Of a stretch of DNA of 64,000 nucleotides, positions 46,726 through 56,877 are shown piece by piece. The DNA lies in NCBI GenBank assembly GCA_022836615.1, contig MU405270.1:62001-126000 (forward strand). Direction: 5' to 3'. The notes beneath the pieces were generated by a model that saw only the letters and a list, made by a program, of their open reading frames with translations, was not told where the DNA came from and made no database searches. The stretch's first letter is position 1; every line of letters begins with the position of its first letter. This DNA comes from Annulohypoxylon bovei var. microspora. Taxonomy: Eukaryota > Ascomycota > Sordariomycetes > Xylariales > Hypoxylaceae. Made by a program: the position numbers and the translations under genes.

Positions 46726-48199
46726 TTATTTTCCAAGATTTCCGAATGTCCAGGAGCTCTCCCACGAGTATGCCTGGCCTGGCCCGGTAATCTGCTTCTC
46801 AACACGTCCCCATTCGGGGCTTTATTCATAACACGTTAGCTTTCATGTCGTACACAGGCCGATGTTTGTTAGGCATTTCGCCTTCGAGCACGGGAAAGGT
46901 TTAAAGTGCCTCAGCAAAGGAGAATGGGGAGCAGAGAGGTATCTTACTGATTAATGCCGTCGACATAATCTTGTGCCTCGATAGCGATACAAGAGCTCCT
47001 TACAACCTTGCGGTTTTCCTTAGTTCCCTGTGTACTCTTGAGGTCTGCGGTCCCGTCCATCCAATTACAAGAGTAAATGACGACTCCGGACTGGTCTGTA
47101 CGCAGGTCGGCGGTGATACCAGAAAAGTCGCTGGCCAACTGGACGACGGCGGCGTCTTTGGGCGCATCGTCGATGAGGAAGTAGCCGTTATACCCCTCGC
47201 AGGCGCCGCCGCCGCCACAGTTGCCTGCGAATTTAGAGTCGTCCCGCGCATGGCCTAGGAACAGGCCGGGACGACTCGCAAAATCATTGATGCTGTTAGG
47301 TTCCGCCGTGCCAATCTTACCCGTGGGCAGCGCGCCATCGTCCGCGACCAGATATCGCTTCGAGTAAGGCAAGTATAGCGTATGGTTCCAGATCTTCAGC
47401 GTGTCGGGGTTCTTGAACGCATCCAAGTTGAAGTAGGTATGATGCGTCAGCATAAGCGCTTTGCCATCCGAGATCTCAAGTCAGCAAGGTAGGTACTAAG
47501 ACGCTTTGCGAAGGCAACGTACGGGTCTTGGCCTCGGGCGACGTCGCCTCCATCTTGATCTTCCAAGTGCCTTTGTTGACGCTGTACGTCACCTGACCCT
47601 TGACAAGTCCCAGCATTCCTTGGGACGAGTTCGATGCGTCCCGGACGGTGAAGGTGATGGAGTCCTCGGTGGCGGCACTCACATTCCACACGCGGTACGA
47701 CCAATTGTTCGTGCCGCTGTGCAAGGTATTACTCCCATCATTTAGCTGCGTCGTGTACGTTGTGTTGTCGATCGAATACGTGCCCTTCCCGATGCGATTG
47801 ACATAACGGCCGGGGATGCTGTTATACACGGGATGCCCCGGGTCCTCGGCTAGAACCAGGTCGTTAGCTATTCTTTTGCCCGCCAAGAACTCACGGGATC
47901 TACGAGAGGAGTTTATTCACGATAGTAGTCTATGTCGTCGTATCCGAGAACCACGTCAACATCCTCTCCGTTCTTATCCTTGACGAACAGGTTGGTGAGC
48001 GTGGCTCCGTACGGGATGAACTAGAGCGCGAATCGTTAGCGTGTCCATCAATTGCCTTTTCAAGGCTTCATCACCGGACCTTTGCTGTTATCCCCGACGA
48101 GGAGATGGTGTATTTTCCGTCTTCCCCAGGACTTGCAACTTGGGCGACGACAGATGTCGCTGCCGCCAAGACCGGTAGGGCAACTATAGAGCACCGCAT
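46726..48199 (-). CDS. secreted aldose 1-epimerase (galactose mutarotase)
   Basis: Five exons (48199-48080, 48020-47921, 47849-47523, 47458-46948, 46819-46726) join to 384 codons (383 aa). A signal peptide (MRCSIVALPVLAAATSVVA) leads into FIPYGATLTNLFVKD, VVLGYDDIDYY, PGRYVNRIGKGTY, LHSGTNNW and catalytic LTHHTYFNLDAF. The final catalytic Glu block CIAIEAQDYVDGINHPEWG is completed by the last exon. Aldose 1-epimerases interconvert alpha and beta hexose anomers. The signal peptide places this one in the secretory pathway or outside the cell, as in one fungal subgroup. The splice joins restore the family sequence exactly, including TPLMLT at the third junction. The gene looks intact. Confidence 0.9.
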
Positions 48200-49663
48200 C
48201 TTTTCAATTGGTTCCTGATGAGCGAGCTTAGGAGGTAGGTATCACGGCTACAGCTTCGAAGCAGTGAAAAGGACTAGATGGCAAGCACATGCACGAGACA
48301 CCCTTCAAGAAAGAAAAGACACTTGGCTTATTACTACCTCTACCCCAATATTGCCATACGGCCCCTCAATCTCGATGTTCCCTTAAATAGCTACGGCGGG
48401 GAAAGGGCAGCACGCTGACCGCTGCTACTGGCAGGGCCGCGCGTGTAAACAGAGTACTTTCGAGTCGTACCATACCGAGAGAGGCGACTCGGGATCAGTC
48501 TAGGGTGCGAGGTAATGGTGAAAGGACGGGGGCAAAATAGGCTGATATAGCAACAGCCAGTAACCTCGCGACGTTCCCCGACGTTCCCCGGCTTCCCCTT
48601 GTGAGAATTATTAGGACGACGCTCAGCAGATTCGGGGTAAATTCGAGCTTAAAAATATTAGATGGGATTTATGTGGGTTCGGCGGCTCAAACGTTCTCGC
48701 CATTGAGCCATGAGACGCCTTTGTCTTAGGCGACTTGGCATAGCCGGCTCAGCAGCGGCAGCATATTCATATAAGTTCATATAGCTCATGGAGCTTCCAA
48801 AAAGCTTCGCGGCACTCAATATTAAGGGGTTGGGAAAGCATTTCTGGTGATTACCTGCGTCGGCACCGGTAAGTTAGATGCCTACCACCTACCTAGGTAG
48901 GTGATAGAATTGGTTTATTTGGGTTAAACATCACTCTTGATACTAACCTTAGAGCTTCGAGTCGCACCAATATTATCTTAATGATGATGATGATGATGAT
49001 ATTAATATTTACAATCAAGTAACTATGTTTAACCTATAAAGCCTAAGAACAATATCCATGCCGAGGTGATATTCTACGGCGAGGAGTTGCGGTTGACACG
49101 CGACGATTGAGTTTACGACTTCTAGCCGTCTATCTTATACGAGCTATCCGACGTAATACCCGGTGGGACCTTCCCAGCAGACCTACCTAGGTATTTAGGC
49201 AAGCAGATGCTGTATGCCCAATAAGCTACCTGTTTTCTTTATTTATTTTGCCCTTTGCTGTCGTGAACATCTGTGGTCGGACAAAGGTGATCTACTCTTT
49301 GGGACGAAAACAACTTTATACACTTCTCTTTATCAAGAATTGGTAAAGCGTACCGCTTCATTATTATGATTTAGCTGCCTACGTGCCTATTATACTAATC
49401 TCAGCAGGTATAAATTGCTGGAATGTCACATTGTATTTTTGATAAAGGGGCTTCGACGTTTGCGCTTATCGACCTGTGTTTCCGACTTGAGACGCGCATG
49501 ATAAATCTCTGAGCAGTTACTGACCACTATAGACTTTAGACTATTCTCCTCGTACATAATCGTTACGCATATCTGACAGGGCCGCTCATCTCGCACATCC
49601 TATCTCAGCCGAGGCTCTACATACCGCAGCTAAGTACCAGATAAATAGATACGAAATCTCCAA
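48200..49663. other. intergenic with microsatellite
   Basis: No gene is seen. It includes the epimerase promoter, a CCTACCTAGGTAGGTG motif (about 48888-48903) and an (ATG)n microsatellite at 48981-49000. Confidence 0.5.
48981..49000. repeat. (ATG)n microsatellite
   Basis: A 20-bp perfect trinucleotide run. Confidence 0.9.
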
Positions 49664-50902
49664 ATGGCCGGGGGACTATTCGGAAACCCGACTACCCCCC
49701 GAGGGGGGAAGTCCCTCGAGGATTTGGAGAGGGAGAATCTTAAGCTGAGGGTGAAGGTTGTTGATCTCAATAATATGCTGGCCCAGATCCCTCCTCCAGA
49801 TTCATTCGTTATCGATCCGGACTCCAAGAAGAAAGTTGACCAGTTAGAAAAAGAACTCGCGTCCTCAAAACTCGATTCCAGCAATGCTTGGTCTGCATTT
49901 AGAAGGACGGCGGCTATTGTAGATCCCAGCACCTTTCCGTCCCAAGTTGAAAACGTAAGCTAAAATCCACGAATTAAATAATGTACTTTACTCACAGATC
50001 ATATTTAGTCATACCAAACAATTATGGACCAAGTCAACCACCTAAGCGAGTTTTTGTTAGCCCCCTATGCCGAGGATGCGGCACGCGGCAAGCGGGTTGC
50101 GAGAAGAGCGCGGATAAGCGGCGAGGCTTCCGGGATGATCGCTTGGATGGCCGGTATCCCAGATATTGCCACCCTCGCGCGGTACGACCCGTATGGCGAC
50201 AAGGTGATCATGGCAATAGCGATGCGGTGGCTGCACCTCGAAGTCTTCTCCAGGGGGCTGTCCGGGATTTTCCCTCGCATAGAAGAGGTATTAAATGCGG
50301 AGTTTCTGGAGAGATCCAAGCCGGAGCGACACCATCTCGAGAAGAGACGATGGATTCAGTACGCGTATTCCAGCATAATGGCGCACCCGAGCTATCAAGC
50401 CGCGCGCGCAGAGAGAGAGAAGCAGCTGGCAGAAATCTTCACAGGGCTCTTCCGCTTCATGCGACACGAAGAAAACATGTCTCAGCAAGTACTTACCGAA
50501 ATCATCCGGCCTGCGATACGCCTCCAGGAGCAGATAGCCGCCACGATTGATGAATACACGATCGAGTTCCCCCGCATCGCGTCGCCTGCCACTCCCGAAT
50601 TCGTCTCGGAATTCTTGTATCTGAGCGATGCTCTCCACTGCGTAGATATTATTCAGCATGATAGGAAGGTCAGATTGACCCCTACTCAGGGCGTGGATCT
50701 GTCCAAGAACTTCCTGCCGATATGCAGCCTCACCCCCGTTATGATATTCAGGAACATAGTAGCATCGCACCCGCCTGCTATACAGCTAACTATTCATTCG
50801 AGGGTCATTTGTGCTATGGGGGACGAAAGATCTAGGACGACAGCTTTAGCACGCATCCAGCCTTGTTTCTTATATGATCTAGTCCTGCCATATCGGAAAT
50901 AG
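49664..50902 (+). CDS. uncharacterised coiled-coil/helical protein
   Basis: Two exons (49664-49954, 50009-50902) join at phase 0 to 395 codons (394 aa). The acceptor at 50008 is chosen because it brings the second frame into line. An N-terminal coiled coil (LEDLERENLKLRVKVVDLNNML, then KKKVDQLEKELASSK) is followed by an all-helical region of about 290 residues (VNHLSEFLLAPYAEDAARGKRVARRAR...). No signal peptide, membrane helix or catalytic motif is seen, and no family was recognised. The long helical second exon and correct phase support a real gene. A scaffold role is a guess. Confidence 0.6.
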
Positions 50903-51614
50903 GCGGGCGGATATATTTTAAAAGTCTGTTTTTTTTCTGGGTAGGGTAAAGAAGCAGTACGCATGCTGTCGAGTTGTTCGCGGGGGTGAGAGAGAAATTT
51001 ATAGATAGGGGAGAGAAATTCGTACCCGAGTACAGAGTAGATACCTTACCTAGATAGGCACTTAGCTATCTAGATTCTAATGTGATATTAAATTCCAACC
51101 TTCTTAATGTTATTCGTGGCCTAATACGACACGTTCAAGCCCATCTGCCCCGGCCTTTGTGATAGCACAGGTAGAGAATAATTCGTATCTGAAACTCGAA
51201 ATCTTCGAGAAAAAGATGGATGCGGATGCGTTGTGCTTAGGACTGCTCGAGATTTATGATTTAAAAAGCCTACGGAGCAAAAAAGCAGATACGTTTTAGC
51301 AACTAACCATTTTTAAAACCATTACGCTAAGCTACTTAGCTACTCCACCAATCAAAATTCAACTTTTATAGTAATGGGTCAGTGCTGTGCTTATGCCAGT
51401 CAAGGGGATAACGGAGAAATCTCCTGTTTAAAACATGATTTGAAACGGTGGTAATCGGTTTTCTAAGCGCCAGACTTAGCCAAATGTAAACAATCTGAGA
51501 CTAAGTACAGTTATCTAAACCTTCATGAATCCCCTTGATGAGTATCTCAACCATAGTTTTTAACAATCCACCTCATTGTTCCCCAACCTGAATTATTTGC
51601 CATAGTCGACCAAG
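50903..51614. other. intergenic, nothing recognised
   Basis: It should hold the 3' end of the preceding gene and the promoter of the next. A TACCTAGATAGGCA-like motif lies near 51046-51060. Confidence 0.5.
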
Positions 51615-52822
51615 ATGGTAGAGATACAAGTCGTCTCGGATCTCCATCTCGAGAGCCCTAAGGCTTACGACATTTTCGAAATTACCCCAGAAGCACCATA
51701 CCTGGCTCTCCTCGGTCAGCGCATGGATCAGGCCAGGCCAGTCAGGCTTGGGGTAATGAACTGATCTGATTGGCCAGTTAGAAAGTAATGAACTGAACCA
51801 ATCAGTTCAGTCAGTTAAACTGATCAGATTGAAAGGAAAAGTGGGACCCATAGTAATAATTTTATCGATGAAGAAATAAAATTGATTACTAATATATGAC
51901 TAATCAACAATAAAGAGTGGGTACTTTCGCACCAATTAAAACACGTATAAAAGTGGGTTTATATTATTATTTTGGCCTGATGGCCTGTCAGTCAGAAAAT
52001 CGGAACGAACTGATCTGATCAGTTCATAAAAAACCACGAACTGACTGGGCCTGACCTGACTTGACTGATTCAGGCCAGTTTTGAGCCTGGCCTTGTACAT
52101 GCGCTGTCCTCGGTGATATTGGCTACATCACACATCGCGAAGAGTATCTGGGTTTCTTGATGCGGCAGCTATCCAGCTTTCGAGTGGTTTTCTTAGTGAT
52201 GGGCAATCATGAGCCTTGGCATTCTACTTGGGATGACACCAAACAGACAATACACCAGATCGAGATTGAGATACAGCAAGAACGAGAAAAGAAGGGGGGT
52301 ATTGGCGAATTTGTTGTACTGGATCGTACATGCTATGAACTCAGGGGGGTATCTGGAGAAAACATCACCATCCTAGGCTGCACGCTCTTTTCGAAGGTGC
52401 CGGCTGAATCAATGGAGATGGTCAGTTTTGGTGTGAACGACTTCTACCACACTGCAGATTGGACAGTTGAAAATCATAACGCCGAATTTGAACGAGACCT
52501 AGGGTGGCTCAATGAGAAGGTCACTTCGTTAAAGGATTCGGGACAGAAAGTGGTCATTCTCACTCATCACAGCCCGACCTTGGACGAGAGAGCGACTGAT
52601 CCGAAGCACTTAAAAAGCCCCATCCAGTCGGGTTTCGCGACCGATCTCGGAAGTGAGCCATGCTGGCTGAGCGATATTGTCAAGGTCTGGGCGTTTGGTC
52701 ATACACATTTCAACTGTGACTTTGAGGACGAAAAGACGGGAAAGCGAGTCATTGCTAACCAACGAGGTTATTACTTCAGCCAGTCTACAGGGTTCGTAGA
52801 CAACAAAGTCATTGTAATTTGA
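51615..52822 (+). pseudogene. metallophosphatase (calcineurin-like) gene interrupted by MITE
   Basis: From ATG 51615 the frame reads MVEIQVVSDLHLE (DxH metal motif) to LALLG at 51716, then enters the MITE and stops after 18 further codons. The rest resumes at 52115 (DIGYITHREEY...) with GNHE, LTHHSP and GHTH, the other metal-binding motifs of calcineurin-like phosphoesterases, to a stop at 52822. Leaving out the element and one target-site copy gives a continuous frame of 270 codons (269 aa), the usual size of this family. The insertion is in the exon between metal motifs I and II, and its net 398 bp shifts the frame. Expression would need the MITE to be spliced or a downstream start to be used. 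Confidence 0.85.
51717..52106. mobile_element. hAT-type MITE, family A copy 2 (390 bp), exonic
   Basis: It has the same termini as the copy at 24271 (CAGCGCATGGATCAGGCCAGG ... CCTTGTACATGCGCTG) and highly similar ends. It differs mainly by an extra segment of about 36 bp in the middle. Perfect 8-bp target-site duplications TCCTCGGT flank it (51709-51716 and 52107-52114). It has no coding capacity and interrupts the metallophosphatase gene. Confidence 0.95.
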
Positions 52823-53242
52823 GAGTAGTCGATTATCCACCCTAGTAATATTGATATCAAAACACACCTTCAAACTTTAGGAGAATTTTAACAATTAACT
52901 CCGTTCAATAAAATTCCAATTAATAGAGTGAGATGGCTTAGTACTAAGATTTTTAAGGGGTTTCTTCCATTTAACAACACCCTCTAAACTCGATATCATG
53001 AATGGCGAGCTTAAAAGGAGAATACTCTCAAATTCTCGTTCTATTCTTCTCAAATGGGTATCTAATACAATCCTATAATTCTACACAGAAGGGTCCCAGT
53101 CCTCTATATACGCCCAAGTAGTATACTCGTAGTAATCACACTCGAGACCATATCCTGGGGTGGACATGCAACAAAGCTTCTCGGTATTCTATCACCGTAA
53201 GATGCTTTGGGGACTCAAGAAGGCGTCTTCGGAGCCCTGGGT
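52823..53242. other. intergenic between convergent genes
   Basis: No feature was recognised. Confidence 0.5.
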
Positions 53243-53950
53243 TCAACCCGCGATAAGCCCAAGTTTAGTCTTCCACCAAGTCTCGTCGTGATCTGTGTGA
53301 TGGATAACATCAGCAAGGCCTCCTTGGACTGCATCAAACTGATGTTTAGCCAGCGTAAGATGTCCGGTTGATTTAGTAACCATATCTAACATCCTCGCTG
53401 CATCGTCTGCGTCACGACGGCTCTTACCCTTATCGCCACGCATACCGCAGGAGAAGATTTTGGAAACAATTAGATCCTCCGGTGTGATGAGAGGCAGGAC
53501 ACCCGTAGGAATATCCTTAACCTTTCGAGCCGCAGATGGAAAATATGCGGCCTAAGTTTGTTAATATCGGGTTTCTACTAAGTCTATAATGAAACTCACC
53601 TGCCACTGCGCAACAAAATCGATCTGTATAAGTTTTCCATTTGGTGCGCGGTAGTAGAACCACTGAGCATGCTCCACGAACGGACTGTCTTTTAAGCCGA
53701 GAAGCACAGGCTTGACACTCTTGGGGCCGTCCAGGGTTATGATAAAGTCAACATCCTATATAAGTCAATAAAGGCACGGCTTGGTGCGAGAACGAAGTTG
53801 CCTACTTCCGTCGAGCGGCCTTTAGGTAAATATTTCCAAAGAGCCATACCACCGATGACCGCAATTCTCTGTTCTTCAAATTGAGGGATCTGTTTCAGGA
53901 TGCTTATGACATCAATAGCCGCCGACTCAAGCTCTGACAAAGATAGCGAC

Positions 53951-54679
53951 CAGTGCTCGGAACCACTACACGCCAATCCACCAGTGTACACGCACTGCCA
54001 AGCCAACTAAATCAATTCAATTACACGGTCCTACTTTTAAATTTAGTCATCCATTGCACTTGAGGCTATCGTGGGTGTAGTTGGTGTAGTGGGTGTATTA
54101 ACTGTGGAGTTGTAGTGGGTACAGAACCCTCTTGTTAATAATTGTTAGTGTTCACTGCTAAACTAGGTGGTTTCACTAACAGATACCATCAGATACCCTC
54201 TGTGGCAACTATTGTGGCAACTATTGTGGCAATTATTGTGGTAACTAAATATATGTGGCGTTCGTACGAAAGCTTTGATCAGCGTTGAAATTACTACCTA
54301 TTGAATTATCTCAGGTCCTACCGTCATGGCTACGGGCTGGGGTGGTGAAAGGGTTAAATCCCTTCTTTTACCCTTATTCTGACGAGCTAGAAGACGGTAA
54401 GGTCGAACAAATAAGCAATAACGAGCTCGCAGAGTAAACCAAGGGGTGGCTTAATCGTGCAAGGGTTAACGACGACGTAAGTGGGAATAGCTTTACCCAA
54501 AAACAGGTTTACTAATACGAAATAGTAGGCCCCTGAGATATAATACACCTAACCAATTCAACTACACTGAGCGTTTTATAAAGCCCACTATACCTACTAC
54601 ACTAAAGATTTCATGATTATGTCATACACCAACTACACGAAGGGTCTCAGTGTAGTTGGTGTAGTGGTTCCGAGCACTG
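53951..54679. mobile_element. non-autonomous hAT element, family B (729 bp)
   Basis: Perfect 21-bp terminal inverted repeats start CAGTGCTCGGAACCACTACA, and perfect 8-bp target-site duplications ATAGCGAC flank it (53943-53950 and 54680-54687). The interior has no transposase. It holds subterminal GTGTAGTTGG repeats at both ends and a 12-bp tandem repeat (TGTGGCAACTAT, four copies, 54201-54248). The CAGNG terminus and 8-bp duplication identify the hAT superfamily. The termini differ from family A, so a different transposase is expected. Confidence 0.95.
54201..54248. repeat. 12-bp tandem repeat inside the hAT element
   Basis: Four near-perfect TGTGGCAACTAT units lie within the family B element. 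Confidence 0.85.
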
Positions 54680-54986
54680 ATAGCGACATGATTAAGCAGA
54701 AGATTGTTGATTGCAAGATGGTATTAGTTATGAAGATTATAAACTGAAGTCCAAAATATGTCTTAAATAGCTCATATCCTATATCTCATACAGCTGAAGA
54801 ATATCCAGATCCTTTATATTGACCACATTCACCTAATAACGGTATTGTCTAGATCCTGGAAGCGCCTGTCCACGGAGGGTGTGGCGAGGCCTGCAGCAAG
54901 AAGCATCTTAGAATAGATGATCTCCAAAAGTTCATGATGTTGGAGCAGAGACTAAACATTGGTCTAAAAACGGGCCAACATGAATA

Positions 54987-55631
54987 TCAGAGCGGCAAGA
55001 AGATGATAGTTGGCAGCCTCGGGCAAGGCATAAACCACGATTGCAAGTCTTCGGTTAGAACAGGCACGTCTGCCCACCATGGTTCGTAATTTTTACCAAC
55101 ACCTTCACGGGCCGTGACCATGCGATCCACACCACCTTGCTTCAAGGGCGATACTTCGGGCATGTAAGGCTTGCCAGCATCGAATATCACGATAGAGACT
55201 AGCGAGGGACAGCTCTGAGAAAGATGCTTGAAGCATTCCACGACATCCGTCCACTTGTTCCATACAATAGCCGCGTGGGCTAATCCAGAATAAAGTGGCG
55301 CGCCGAACAGGGCCATTGTGCCAGACGCTTCTGCTGCGGTACCTAGGAAGAAAATGGTGGTTTCAAAGTGCACCCAGACGTGATAATCTAGCCTAGGTAT
55401 TTGCGGCAGTTTAGTGTAGATCTTCTTCATGATATACCGCGCTTCATAACAGACTGAGCCAATAGCAGATGCGTTCCAGTAGAAAGGGCGTAGCGCGCTG
55501 TCAGCGACACTAGGAGTGGTCGCATATACCGTAACAGACCAGGCCGTCAAGGCTATAAGCCAAATTTCGTATCTGATCTCCGGAGGTAGCCTCCTAAACA
55601 GGTGAAACTTGCAGGTATCTATGCAACTCAT
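54987..55631 (-). CDS. 2EXR-domain protein
   Basis: An intronless ORF of 214 residues opens with FHLFRRLPPEIRYEIWLIAL (about residues 8-27), the signature of the 2EXR domain, a very expanded and functionally uncharacterised family in filamentous ascomycetes. The body has the usual aromatic pattern (RPFYWN, WVHFETTIFFLG). No signal peptide or membrane helix is visible. It lies just downstream of the interrupted nucleotidyltransferase gene's start, on the same strand. The domain call is secure; function is unknown. Confidence 0.8.
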   Translation of the reverse strand: MSCIDTCKFHLFRRLPPEIRYEIWLIALTAWSVTVYATTPSVADSALRPFYWNASAIGSVCYEARYIMKKIYTKLPQIPRLDYHVWVHFETTIFFLGTAAEASGTMALFGAPLYSGLAHAAIVWNKWTDVVECFKHLSQSCPSLVSIVIFDAGKPYMPEVSPLKQGGVDRMVTAREGVGKNYEPWWADVPVLTEDLQSWFMPCPRLPTIIFLPL

Positions 55632-56092
55632 CTAGTTCGATGATGCCGAAGGCCAAGATGTTGGTAGATCTGAGTGTTTGAATTGCGACGTGATTGAAAG
55701 GAATGGAGGACAACAGTGGACCCAGCGTTTAAGAAATGGGGGACATAGTGTCCTCACCCCGGTCCTTATATATGGGGTACAATACGTCACGGGCACGCAC
55801 CCGCACGCCCTATTAATAACCCCAATAACAGCAGCCGAAACTCTCCAGACTGTCGGGAATGTCTGTAGTTAGGTACCTACCTGGGCAGGTAATTACTTGC
55901 TGAAATACAAGTCATTAAGGCGTCATAGCCTCATTCATGTGTGATGCCAACAGTTATACTCAAAGCCAAATCAGAAGTGTTAAAATATCTGTCTGTATTA
56001 TTTTTCTTTCTTCCCTTTTTTCAGGTAAGTCCCCAGAACCCACATCTATCAAACCATCAAGCCAACTTTCGTCTTGCATCTAGGTAAACACG
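55632..56092. other. divergent intergenic region
   Basis: It separates two divergent genes and contains the motif AGGTACCTACCTGGGCAGGT (about 55871-55890). Confidence 0.4.
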
Positions 56093-56877
56093 ATGGACAT
56101 ACCGATCAACACACATGGCGAAAATGCTGTTAAACTGATCTCAGCACTGTTGTCAAAAGCTGGAGTGCCATCCGTTCTTTGGGGTGATTACCTTCTTACC
56201 ATCTATGGGGTTCCCTCCATCATCGGCGTAAGTGCAGTTTATCTAGCTCGAATGCATTTTGACTAAACAAACGCATCCAGGGAAATGAGTTTATCATTCC
56301 GGACGATAAACTAACTACTGCTATCGCTGTGCTCAAGAAGTCAGGTTTACTACCGTGTCCAGACCTCCAGACATGTATTGTTTCTGGGGAATTATGTCAA
56401 ACCCCGGTACCGGCTTTCCACATGCATATTGAAGGCTCTGAAGTGAACGTTTCATTGAGATCTCACTCCGAAACTTTATGGTTCATTCCCCCGCCTAACA
56501 ATGCGGATCTGGGGATGAAGACTAGCGAAATATCTAAAGCCTATTATATTAAGGCCTCGGATGCTTCGCTCCCTGGTCCAAGACATGGTCGTGGACATGG
56601 CGCATTCTCCTCAGATGGACATCCTGTCATTATCCCACGAGCACATATCCTCTTAGAGGCGTATATTCGTCTCGCCAGTGCGTTCCGGAAGCACTATGTC
56701 AGCTTCTTTCTAAGCATGGTCACGTATATGGAGGAGTATGTCGACCGCGACGGACTTATTGACGAAACCCGGCTCTCAAATCCCTGTCAGAAATTCTGGG
56801 ACGAGCTGAAGAGGGATGACAAGCCAGTCAGAGAACTGATGAATGAACTTCAGCGTGGATTAGGCGACAGTGCGTAA
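56093..56877 (+). CDS. nucleotidyltransferase-like fungal protein
   Basis: Two exons (56093-56227, 56281-56877) join at phase 0 to 244 codons (243 aa). The N-terminus has a helix then VPSVLWGDYLLTIYGVPSI and EFIIPDDKLTTAIAVLKKSGL. This is the helix/strand layout of minimal nucleotidyltransferase folds found in many fungal proteins that assess a target by its N-terminus. The canonical GS..DxD metal motif is not clear; the position after the first strand reads GNEFIIPDD. It may be a degenerate or pseudo-enzyme member. The C-terminal half is helical. Function is unknown. Confidence 0.55.

Larger units (their letters stand above)
53243..54689 (-). pseudogene. nucleotidyltransferase-fold gene interrupted at codon 3-4 by hAT element
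   Basis: The start codon is at 54689-54687, on the far side of a 729-bp element from the rest of the gene. Coding exons then run 53950-53806, 53755-53600 and 53551-53243. Without the element and one target-site copy the exons give 204 codons (203 aa). The product shows IAVIGGMALWKYLP, GRSTEDVDFIITL (Gly-Gly plus Asp-x-Asp nucleotidyltransferase metal motif) and LITPEDLIVSKIFSCG, matching fungal proteins of the minimal nucleotidyltransferase fold. From the native ATG, translation reads 18 codons and stops inside the element. No in-frame ATG lies between that stop and the domain, so the allele is probably null. Confidence 0.8.
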
